Of a stretch of DNA of 64,000 nt, positions 26,639 through 34,717 are shown in pieces. Numbering within the stretch: position 1 is the first letter of the stretch; each line of letters opens with the position of its first letter. The position numbers and the translations under genes were made by a program. The stretch covers positions 1-64,000 of the forward strand of contig CAWETB010000014.1 in the NCBI GenBank assembly GCA_963811885.1. The letters are read 5' to 3'. This stretch comes from Gaiellasilicea sp963811885 (GTDB lineage: Bacteria; Actinomycetota; Thermoleophilia; Gaiellales; Gaiellaceae). Under the pieces are notes generated by a model. The model saw only the letters and a program-made list of their open reading frames with translations. It made no database searches and was not told where the DNA came from.

Positions 26639-26663
26639 GATGTCTGGGCTCAGCCCAGACATC
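26639..26663. promoter_or_regulatory. Perfect 11-bp inverted repeat between PQQ dehydrogenase and trkA
   Basis: GATGTCTGGGC-TCA-GCCCAGACATC, a perfect inverted repeat with a 3-base centre, about 33 bases before the trkA GTG and in the divergent promoter space. It could be an operator for a dimeric regulator or a hairpin continuing repeat copy A. No T run follows, so a plain terminator is less likely. Confidence 0.45.
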
Positions 26664-26695
26664 TGCGGGCCGGGGCAGCGCAGTAACCTCCCCCG

Positions 26696-28021
26696 GTGAA
26701 GATCTTCATCATCGGCGCCGGCCAGGTCGGGGCCACGGTCGTCGAGGCGCTCCACGACGAGCACGAGCTGACCGTGATCGACCTCGACGAGGAGCGCCTC
26801 GCAGCCCTGTCGCAACGCTACGACGTCGCCACGATCGAGGGGAACGGAGCCAGCCGGCGCGTGCTCTCGGCGGCGGGCATCACCGAGGCCGACCTCCTGA
26901 TCGCCTGCACCTCCCGCGACGAGTCGAACATCGTCGCCGCGATGATCTCGAAGGCCTGCTCGAAGCGAACGACGACCGTCGTTCGCACCACCAACCCCGA
27001 GTACCTCGAGGTCTGGCGCGAGGGCCAGCTCGACGTCGACTTCATCGTCTCGTCCGAGATCGAGACGGCGTATGCGATCTCGCGCACGATCGCCGTCCCG
27101 ACGGCGCGCCAGACGGACGTCTTCGCCGACGGGCAGGTGCAGCTCGTCGAGTTCGACGTGACTGCGAAGGCCGACCAGGGCCTGCTCGGCGTGCCCCTGC
27201 GCGAGGCGCAGATCCCGCCCGACTCCCGCGTCGCCGCGATCATCCGGGGCGACCAGGTCGTGATCCCGCGCGGCGACGAGACGATCCAGACCGGCGACCG
27301 GATCGTCGTGATCGGCTCGCCGCAGGCGGCACAGGCGTGGAGCGCGCTGATCATGCCCGGGACGAGCAAGGTCACCGACGTCGTCATCTTCGGCGCCGGC
27401 CAGGCCGGGACGGCGATCGCCCGCCTCCTGCTCGAGCAGGGCGTCGGCGTGCGCCTGATCGAGGCGTCGCGCGAGCGGGCGCGGCTCGTCGCGGCGGAGT
27501 TGCCCGACGCACGTGTCTACCACGCCACCGGCCTCGACCCCGACTTCCTCGAGCGCGAGCGGATCGCCGACGCACAGGTCGCGATCTTCGCGATGCGCGA
27601 CGACCTGAAGAACCATTTCGCCGCCACGCTCGCCAAGATCCACGGCGCGCGGTTCGCGGTCGCGATCGTGCACGAGTCGACGTCGGTGGGGGTGTTCGAG
27701 CACGCGGGCATCGACGTCACCGTCAATCCCCGCCAGATCACGGCCGAGGAGATCGTCCGCTTCGCCCACGACCCGCGCACGCAACAGGTGGTGATGCTCG
27801 AGGGCGACCGGTTCGAGGTCCTGGACATCACCATGCGGTCCGGGAGCGAGTACGTCGGCATGCGCTTCAAGGACATGCCGATCCGGGGCTCGCTGATCGG
27901 CGCGATCGTGCGCGACGGCGCGGCGGTCTTCCCGCGCGGCGACGACGTCCTCCGCGCCGGCGACCGAGCAATCATCTTCACCGAGTCTCGCCGGGTGCCC
28001 GAGGTCGAGAGAGCGCTGTGA
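26696..28021 (+). CDS. trkA: Trk potassium uptake regulator TrkA
   Basis: 441 residues from GTG 26696, intact, the usual full length of two tandem RCK units. Unit 1: Rossmann KIFIIGAGQVGATVVEAL with Asp at the end of strand 2 (VIDLDEERL), then the TrkA_C domain around 135-215. Unit 2 begins near residue 227 with VIFGAGQAGTAIARLL and ends with TrkA_C (GSEYVGMRFKDMP ... AGDRAIIFTE). It binds NAD(H) and nucleotides and gates TrkH on the inner membrane face. The trkH frame overlaps its stop (GTGA), as is usual for trkAH pairs. Confidence 0.95.
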   Translation: MKIFIIGAGQVGATVVEALHDEHELTVIDLDEERLAALSQRYDVATIEGNGASRRVLSAAGITEADLLIACTSRDESNIVAAMISKACSKRTTTVVRTTNPEYLEVWREGQLDVDFIVSSEIETAYAISRTIAVPTARQTDVFADGQVQLVEFDVTAKADQGLLGVPLREAQIPPDSRVAAIIRGDQVVIPRGDETIQTGDRIVVIGSPQAAQAWSALIMPGTSKVTDVVIFGAGQAGTAIARLLLEQGVGVRLIEASRERARLVAAELPDARVYHATGLDPDFLERERIADAQVAIFAMRDDLKNHFAATLAKIHGARFAVAIVHESTSVGVFEHAGIDVTVNPRQITAEEIVRFAHDPRTQQVVMLEGDRFEVLDITMRSGSEYVGMRFKDMPIRGSLIGAIVRDGAAVFPRGDDVLRAGDRAIIFTESRRVPEVERAL

Positions 28022-29557
28022 GCCGCGTCCGAGCTCGGCCGGGCCAGGCGCCGGGCGCCGCTGCTGGCGGTCGACGTCGTCGGCGCGCTGCACGTCGTCG
28101 GGATCCTGCTGATGTACCTCAGCCTGGCCGTGCTCCTGCCGACAGGCTTCGCGATCGGTTACGGCGAGCCGGTCTGGCCGTTCCTCGCAGCAGGTGCGAT
28201 CACGGGAGGCGTGGCTGCCGCCGTCACCTACGCCACCCGCGGCGACCACCGCCTCGGGATCCGCGAGGGGTTCCTCGTGGTCGCGCTGACGTGGCTCGCC
28301 GCCGCCGCCTTCGGAGCGCTCCCCTACATCCTCTCGGGGGATCCCCAGCTCGACCGCCCGATCGACGCCTTCTTCGAGGGGATGTCCGGCTTCAGCACCA
28401 CGGGCGGCAGCGTCGTCGCGCACGTCGAGGCGCTCCCCCGCAGCCTCGCGATCTGGCGTCAGTTCACCCAGTGGCTCGGCGGGATCGGGATCATCGTCCT
28501 CGCGCTGGCCGTCCTGCCGCGCCTGCGCGTCGGCGGCCGGCAGCTGCTCGAGCACGAGATGCCGGGACCGGAGATCGAAACGCTGAGCACGCGCATCCGC
28601 GACACCGCCCGCCGCGTCTGGGTGCTCTACATCGCCCTGACCGCCGCGCTCTTCGCGATCCTGCTCACCTTCGGGGCGACCGGGATCGACGACCGGATGT
28701 CGCCCTACCAGTCGTTCGCACACGCCCTGACGACGATCCCGACCGCCGGCTTCTCGACCAAGGCCGACTCGATCGAGAGCTTTGCAGCGGCGACGCAGTG
28801 GGTGCTGGTCCTGTTCATGATCCTCGGCGGCTTCAACTTCGCGCTCATGTACCGGACGCTCGTGCGGCGCCAGCCCGGGGCGCTCGTGCGCGACGGCGAG
28901 GCCCGGTTGTACGTCGCGCTGCTCGTGCTCGGCTCGCTGATCGTCGTCACCGAGATCTGGACCGAGGACGTGCTCGGCGGCACCGGCGCCTTCCGTGCCG
29001 GCGTCTTCACAGCCGTCTCGACGATGACGACGACCGGCTACTCCGTCGCCGACTACAACACCTGGCCGACGCTCGCGCTGATGACGATCGTCGGGCTGAT
29101 GTTCGTCGGCGGCTCGGCCGGGTCGACGACCGGATCGGTCAAGGTCGTCCGGCATCTGCTGCTCGGCAAGATCCTCCGCCGCGAGATCGACCAGACATTG
29201 CATCCGGAGATCGTCCTCCCCGTGCGACTGAACCGCCGCGTCGTCGACGAGCGGACGTTGCGGGCGGTCTCCTCGTTCATCCTGCTCTACATCGGCATCT
29301 TCATCATCGGCGCGGCCCTGCTCGCGCTCGATGCCGCGCGGACCGGGCTTCCGCTGTCGCCGTTCGACGCCGTCTCCGTCTCCGCGAGCATGCTCGCGAA
29401 TGTCGGCCCGGCGTTCGGCATCGGCGGCCCGCTCGGCTCGTTCGAGCCGTTCAGCGACTTCTCGACGCTGCTGATGACCGCGCTGATGTGGCTCGGCCGA
29501 CTCGAGATCGTCCCGATCGTCGTGCTCGTCTCACGCCACTACTGGCGCAACGCCTAG
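28018..29557 (+). CDS. trkH: Trk potassium channel TrkH
   Basis: About 512 residues. The natural start is GTG 28018 within the trkA stop, followed by one extra base before 28060 that breaks the frame. From there ALLAVDVVGALHVVG continues into the ATG at 28112, the first start in the intact frame. The four selectivity-filter loops of the four M1-P-M2 repeats are visible: FSTTGGS, PTAGFST, TTTGYS and NVGPAFG. About ten helices. Together with TrkA it imports K+ driven by the membrane potential. It ends six bases before the convergent RCK gene with no obvious terminator. Confidence 0.93.
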
Positions 29558-29563
29558 ATCCAC

Positions 29564-30226
29564 CTACGTCGCGAGCAGCATCTTCCGGAGCTCGTCTTCC
29601 TTGCCGGGCTCGAGCACGGCGAGCACCTGGTCGCCCGGGCGGATCACGGTCGAGTCCTCCGCCAGCTCCGAGCGGCCCTGCCGCATCACCGAGATCAGCC
29701 GCGTTCCCTCCGGCAGGCGCAGGCCTGCAACCCGCTTGCCGGCGGCGGGCGAGTTGCGCTCGATCTGGAGCTCGACGATCTCGAGGTTCTCCTTGCGGAG
29801 CTCGAGCAGGTGGACGATCCCGTGCTCGGGCACCTCGTGCTCGACGAGGCCGAGCACGTTCGACGTCGCGCACACCGTCTGGTTGATCCCGAGCAGGTCG
29901 AAGTGCTCCTGGTTGCGCGGGTCGTTGACGCGCGCGATCACCTTCGGCACGCGATAGCCGTCGGTCGCGATCTGGCAGATGATCAGGTTGTCCTCGTCGT
30001 CGCCCGTCACTCCGAGCACGAGCTCGGGCGGGCGCGCGATCCCGGCGCGCTCGAGCACGTGCAGCTCGGTCGCATCGCCGAGCAGAACCTGATGCTCGAA
30101 CTCGTCCTGGAGCTGCTCGAAGCGATACGGACGCTGCTCGATCAGCGTCACCTCGTGACCCATCTTCAACAGCGAGCGGGCGACGTTCGCGCCGACCTTG
30201 CCGCCTCCCGCCACGATCGCGTACAT
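29564..30226 (-). CDS. Single-unit TrkA/RCK regulator
   Basis: 220 residues from ATG 30226. Rossmann RCK_N: MYAIVAGGGKVGANVARSL with acidic residue in LIEQRPYRFEQL; VTGDDEDNLI and RVNDPRNQEHFDLLG are typical. The RCK_C domain (from about 145) has IERNSPAAGKRVAGLRLPEG and IRPGDQVLAVL. The size matches KtrA/CtrA-type regulators that assemble as octameric rings under a K+ channel. It overlaps the upstream RCK half-gene by TGATG, so the two are translated together. The partner channel may be TrkH (convergent) or one of the upstream permeases. Confidence 0.9.
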   Translation of the reverse strand: MYAIVAGGGKVGANVARSLLKMGHEVTLIEQRPYRFEQLQDEFEHQVLLGDATELHVLERAGIARPPELVLGVTGDDEDNLIICQIATDGYRVPKVIARVNDPRNQEHFDLLGINQTVCATSNVLGLVEHEVPEHGIVHLLELRKENLEIVELQIERNSPAAGKRVAGLRLPEGTRLISVMRQGRSELAEDSTVIRPGDQVLAVLEPGKEDELRKMLLAT

Positions 30227-30654
30227 CAGACCTGCGCCTCCTCTGCTTGCTTCGATTCCTTGCGCACCGCGGTGGTCAGCGCCGAGATCGCCGTCTGCGT
30301 CGGGCAGATCGTGCGCATCCCCCGCTCGGCGTAGAAGTCGGCCCGCGCCGGATCGAGGACCCGGACGACGACGCATGGAACGGCCCAGCGCTTCTCGACC
30401 ACCTGGGCGATGACGAGGTTCGTGTTGTCGCCGCTCGTCGCGACGACGACTGCATCGGCGTCGGGGACGCCTGCGCGCCGGAGGATCTCGGCATCCATCC
30501 CGTGGCCGACGATGAAGCCGCCGGCCCAGCGCGAGCCGAGCCGCGCGAGCGCCTCCTCCTTCTCGTCCACGGCGGTCACGTCCCAGCCGTCCTCGGCCAG
30601 CTCGCGCGCGACCGCGGAGCCGACTCTGCCGCATCCGATCACCACGAGTCTCAT
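30226..30654 (-). CDS. TrkA-N-only protein
   Basis: 142 residues holding just the NAD-binding RCK_N fold: MRLVVIGCGRVGSAVAREL with VDEKEEALARL, VVATSGDNTNLVIAQ and VRVLDPARADFYAERG. The C-terminal RCK_C half is missing, and a charged tail (RKESKQAEEAQ) takes its place. Paired by overlap with the complete RCK gene downstream, it could form mixed rings. It starts five bases after the end of the APC-USP permease gene, so a shared transcript is likely. Intact frame. Confidence 0.85.
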   Translation of the reverse strand: MRLVVIGCGRVGSAVARELAEDGWDVTAVDEKEEALARLGSRWAGGFIVGHGMDAEILRRAGVPDADAVVVATSGDNTNLVIAQVVEKRWAVPCVVVRVLDPARADFYAERGMRTICPTQTAISALTTAVRKESKQAEEAQV

Positions 30655-30658
30655 GACG

Positions 30659-32513
30659 TCAGAGTACGTCCTCGAGCACGCCCTGCGGGAAGGCGACGAC
30701 CAGGACCTCGCACGGTGCGGTGCGGAGGACGTAGTCGACCGTCGGCGAGAAGAATGCGGACTGGCGCCGCCATCGCGGCGAGGAGCCGAGGACGATCAGG
30801 TCGGAGCCGCGCTCGGCGGCCTGGTCGACGATGGCGCGGCCGAGCGAGCGTGCGCGCACCGTCACCGGCTCGACGCGGATGCCGTTCTCCTCGCCGAGCA
30901 GGACCGCCTCCGCCAGCGACGCGGCCGCCTGCTCCTCGAGCTCGTGCAGCGGCGCGTCCAGCTCCTGGTCGAGCGGGACGACGATCACGAAGAGCGCGTC
31001 CACGCGAGCCTCGCGCTCCTTCGCCAGCGCCACCGCTGTCGCCACCATCTCCTCGCCGATCGGCCCCAGCTTCATCGGCACGAGCACACGCCGGAACTCG
31101 GCTCCGGCCGGTAGCTCGTCGAACGGATCGGCCTCGGCCAGCAGCCCGATATGGGCCCGGCGGCGGACGACGAGGTAGAGGGCGAGGCCGAGCGCCAGCC
31201 AGATCGGGCCTGCGTACCGTGCGGCCGGGTGCGTCACCATCGCGACGAGCCAGAAGGCGATCGCGAGCGGCGCTCCGATCAGCGGCGCCGACGAGCGGCG
31301 CCCGGAACGGCCGCGGCAGGTCGGGCTCGGAGAACCGCAGCCGGATCACGGCGAGCTGGGCCGCGGCGAAGGCGAGCAGGACGCCGAAGGAGTAGAGGCT
31401 CGCGAGGAACTCGACGTCGTCGCCCATCAGGCCCGTTCCGATCACGAGCCCGATCGAGACGACCGTGACCGCGACGATCGCGTGCGGCGAGACGAGCGTG
31501 CGCCGGTTGATCCGCCCGAAGCTCGGCGGCAGCTGCCGGTGCTCGCCGAGCGAGTGTGCCAGCCGGGTGAAGCCCGACATCGACGTCGTCGCCGCGGCGA
31601 GGAGGACGAGCGCACCGGTGAGGCCGACGTAGACGACGAGCGCGTCGCCGACCAGGTCGGGAACATGGCCCCGGAGCGCCTCGACGATGCCCGCGAGCGG
31701 CGCCCTCAGCCATTCCTCGCCGAGCGCCGTCTGGCCGTTCTCGACCGGGAAGGCGGCGAGCCCGACGACGGCGACAGCGGCCGTGATCACGACGACGAGC
31801 CCGATCGCGGAGAAGAGGCTGCGAGGCAGCGTCCGGCCCGGCTCGCGCGTCTCCTCGGCGAGGTTGGCGACGGTCTCGAGGCCGGTGTAGGCGAGCATCG
31901 CGAGCGGCAGCGCGAAGGCGAGGTCGTCCCAGGTCGGCGAGACGCCGAGGTCGGTCCCCTGCGTGAGCGCGTCCGGCGAGAAGAGCAGTGCGAGACCGAG
32001 GATCACGAGCAGGAGCTGCGTCGCGAGGTCGAGCCCGGCGACGACGAGACCCGCCGAGTGGAGCTGGGAGCGGCGAGTGAGCCGCACGGCGGCGATCGCG
32101 AGGATGACGCCGACGGCGACGACGATGTCCCACGGCGACTCGCGGAGTGCCTCGATCCCGAGCGCCGTCCCGAGGTAGTGCGGCAGGAACAGCGTCGAGA
32201 GCGCGATCACGATCAGGTAGTCGAGGAAGAGCGCCCAGCCGGTGAGGAAGCCGAAAACGTCGTTGTACGCGCGGCGGACGAAGGTCGCCGCGCCGCCGGT
32301 CTCGGGCAGGGCCGCCGTGCCCTCGGCGTAGGAGAGCGAGACGATCAGGAAGAAGATCCCCGCGCCGAGGAGCACGACCGGCGTGAAGCCGAGTGCGTGC
32401 GCGGCGACGATCCCGAGCGCGAAGTAGATCGACGAGGCGATCTCGCCGTAGGCGACCGAGAAGAGCGCGGGCGCGTCGAGGACGCGCTGGAAGCCGCTGA
32501 GCTTGCGGGCCAT
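30659..32513 (-). CDS. APC-family permease with C-terminal universal-stress domain, copy 1
   Basis: About 617 residues from ATG 32513. There are twelve predicted helices, beginning with FSVAYGEIASSIYFALGIV (unwound TM1 motif of the APC fold), with PETGGAATFVRRAYND and AYTGLETVANLAEETREP. The frame breaks near 31285; dropping one base joins PLVG to PLIGAPLAIAFWL. Residues about 460-617 form a USP domain: FRRVLVPMKLG, VDALFVIVVPLDQ, ERGSDLIVLGSSPR and TVDYVLRTAPCEVLVV. Annotated as an amino acid permease by fold, but the K+ gene context and USP tail recall KimA-type potassium transporters. Substrate unproven. Confidence 0.82.
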
Positions 32514-32690
32514 CTAGCGGCCGCCTCGCAGCAGTAGCGTCAGCCGGCCGACGCCGAGCGCGATGAAGAGGCCGCCGAGCACGAACCCGAGCACGCCGCC
32601 GCCGTGGGCGGCCGTGACCGCCAGCAGCGCGACGCCGATCCCGACGAAGGTGATCGCGAGCACGGCGATGGCGCCGCGGTAGACCGTCAT
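32514..32690 (-). CDS. Small two-helix membrane protein
   Basis: 58 residues, ATG 32690 overlapping the stop of the upstream permease (ATGA) and ending directly against the ATG of the downstream permease. Two hydrophobic stretches (IAVLAITFVGIGVALLAVT, GVLGFVLGGLFIALGVG) around a short His-Gly loop, and a basic C-terminus (RLTLLLRGGR). Sandwiched between the two APC-USP genes, it is likely to be a subunit or stability factor for them; this is an inference. Confidence 0.8.
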   Translation of the reverse strand: MTVYRGAIAVLAITFVGIGVALLAVTAAHGGGVLGFVLGGLFIALGVGRLTLLLRGGR

Positions 32691-34582
32691 GCCGCTTCCC
32701 TGACCGCGGTCACGAGCACGCGGCACGGCGCGTTCTTGAGCACGTAGTCGACGGTGCGGCCGAAGATCGCGCGCTTGCGGTGGGAGAGATCCTTGCGCGG
32801 CGCGCCGAGGACGATGATCTCGGACGCACGCCGTTCCGCCTCGCGCACGATCGCGGCGCCGGCATTGCGCGCGCGCACGAGCCGCGGGATCACGGTGACG
32901 CCGTACGAGGCACCGATCGCCCTGGCCTCGTCGAGCTCGCGGTTCGCCAGGGCCTCCTCGGCCGGCAGGTCCGCGGAGAGCGGCTGGTCGAGCGGCACCT
33001 CGATGACGTACACGGCCGTGATCTGGGCCCCCCGCTCGGCTGCGAGACCGGCGGCGATGTCGAGCGCCTCGTCGGATGCCCGGCCCTCCAGGACGGGCAC
33101 GAGCAGCCGCCGGTACTCCAGCGCGAGCGCAGGCCCGTACGCCGGCGGCGCCTTCACCGTCTTCGTCAGCGGCTCGTGGACGAACCGGCGGCGGTACGCG
33201 ACGTAGAAGAGGAGGCCGGTCGCGATCCACCCCAGCCCGACCCACCGCGTCGCCGGGTTCTGGACGACGATGACTGCGAACGAGATGCCGGTCGCGATCC
33301 CGCCGAAGATGGCGAAGAGCGGCCAGTCGACGGCGCCGATGCGGAGGTTCGGCCGCGCGCGGTAGAGCAGTTCCTCCTTCGACTTCAGCATCCGAATCCG
33401 AACGAGCGACGCGTGCGCGATCGTGAAGGAGAGCGTCGCTCCGAAGGAGTAGAGCGTGCCGACGAAGTTGACGTTGCCGGGCAGGATCACGGCGATCGGC
33501 GCGACGCCGGCGAACAGCGCGATCGAGAGCCACGGCGTCTTGAAGCGCGGGTGCAGCCGGCGGAAGACCTCCGGGATCTGCCGGTAGGTCGCCATCGCGT
33601 AGGTGATCCGCGAGGCGCCGATGACGCCGGCGTTCGTGGCGATGAAGAGGATCGTGGCGGCGAGGATGCCGACGTAGATCTCGAGTGCGTCGAGCAGCTG
33701 GCCCTCGACACCCAGGTTCTGGACGACGCCCAGGATCGGGTCGTTCGCGTAACCGCCCTGCTCCGGCGGCAGCGCCAGCAGCGTCGTCAGCTCGCCGCCG
33801 ATCTCGATCACCGGCAGCGCCGACAGTGCGACCAGCGGCAGCGTGAAGTAGATCGCGAAGACCGCGAGCGCCACGAGCTTGTAGGCGTCGGGGACGTTCT
33901 TGACCGGGTCGCGCACCTCCTCGGCGAGGTTGGAGACGGTCTCGACGCCCGTGTAGGCGAGCATCGCCACCGGCACCGCGATCGCGAGATTCCCCCATGT
34001 CGGCGCGATCCCGAGGTGGACGTTGTCGACCAGGATCTGCGGGCTGAAGACGAGCACGAAGCCGAGCGCGACGAGCAGCAGCTGCGTCGCGAAGTCGATC
34101 ACCGCGAGCGTGATCGAGAGGCGCGCGGCCTCCTGGACGCCGACGATGTTGAGGATGACGAGCGCGACGATGACGACGATGCCGCCGACGATGTCCCAGG
34201 GGTTCTCCCGCAGCGGCCCCCAGAAGATCGAGAGGTAGTGCGGGACGAAGAACGCCGACGTCGCGACGGTGACGACGTAGACGAGCATCTGCGACCAGGC
34301 GGCGCCGAACGAGACGAGCTCGTTGAACGCGTGCCGTGCGAAGCTGGACGAGCCGCCGGCCTCCGGGAAGCGGACCGTCCCCTCGGCGTACGTGGCCGCG
34401 GTGGCCGCGAAGATGACGCCCGCGACGACGAAGACGATCGGCGTCAGCCCGAGCGCGTAGACCGCCGTCAGGCCGAGCGCGTAGTAGATCGAGGAGCCGA
34501 CGTTCCCGTACGCGGTGGCGAAGAGCGCCGGCGTACCGAGAACGCGCTCGAGCTCGACCTGCCGTCTACGTCGGCTGGGCAC
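32687..34582 (-). CDS. APC-family permease with C-terminal universal-stress domain, copy 2
   Basis: 631 residues, intact, ATG 34582. TM1 motif FATAYGNVGSSIYYALGL, PEAGGSSSFARHAFNEL, AYTGVETVSNLAEEVRDP and ATNAGVIGASRITYAMATY follow the APC fold with about twelve helices. The C-terminal USP domain (about 470-631) has YRRLLVPVLEGRASDEAL, ITAVYVIEVPLDQPL, AIVREAERRASEIIVLGAPR and GRTVDYVLKNAPCRVLV. Paralog of the 30659-32513 gene (about 40% alike). First gene of the minus-strand run ending with the RCK regulators. The USP part may sense ATP or c-di-AMP; no direct evidence. Confidence 0.88.
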   Translation of the reverse strand: MPSRRRRQVELERVLGTPALFATAYGNVGSSIYYALGLTAVYALGLTPIVFVVAGVIFAATAATYAEGTVRFPEAGGSSSFARHAFNELVSFGAAWSQMLVYVVTVATSAFFVPHYLSIFWGPLRENPWDIVGGIVVIVALVILNIVGVQEAARLSITLAVIDFATQLLLVALGFVLVFSPQILVDNVHLGIAPTWGNLAIAVPVAMLAYTGVETVSNLAEEVRDPVKNVPDAYKLVALAVFAIYFTLPLVALSALPVIEIGGELTTLLALPPEQGGYANDPILGVVQNLGVEGQLLDALEIYVGILAATILFIATNAGVIGASRITYAMATYRQIPEVFRRLHPRFKTPWLSIALFAGVAPIAVILPGNVNFVGTLYSFGATLSFTIAHASLVRIRMLKSKEELLYRARPNLRIGAVDWPLFAIFGGIATGISFAVIVVQNPATRWVGLGWIATGLLFYVAYRRRFVHEPLTKTVKAPPAYGPALALEYRRLLVPVLEGRASDEALDIAAGLAAERGAQITAVYVIEVPLDQPLSADLPAEEALANRELDEARAIGASYGVTVIPRLVRARNAGAAIVREAERRASEIIVLGAPRKDLSHRKRAIFGRTVDYVLKNAPCRVLVTAVREAA

Positions 34583-34625
34583 CGCAGCACTCTACGACCA
34601 CGGAACGACGACGTGAGCAGCGGGA

Positions 34626-34652
34626 GCGAAGCGACCCTTCAGGGATCTTCGC
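34626..34652. repeat. Intergenic hairpin repeat, copy B
   Basis: GCGAAG-CGACCCTTCAGGGAT-CTTCGC, with an outer 6-bp stem and an inner CCCT/AGGG stem. It matches copy A at 26610. It lies between the permease start at 34582 and the terminator of the protease gene. Confidence 0.55.
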
Positions 34653-34659
34653 GCGTGCG

Positions 34660-34695
34660 AAGAAAAGAGGGGCCGGCGTCTCCGCCGGCCCCTCG
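34660..34695 (-). terminator. Terminator of the S8 protease gene at 34718
   Basis: GAGGGGCCGGC / GCCGGCCCCTC hairpin, followed on the minus strand by TTTTCTTC. It begins about 23 bases past the stop codon at 34718. Confidence 0.8.
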
Positions 34696-34717
34696 GACGA
34701 ACCTCGGTCGAGGCGTG

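Noticed and set aside
26558..29203. 881-codon open frame antisense to trkA-trkH
   Set aside because: Shadow frame with Asp/Arg/Gly-rich composition and no domain.
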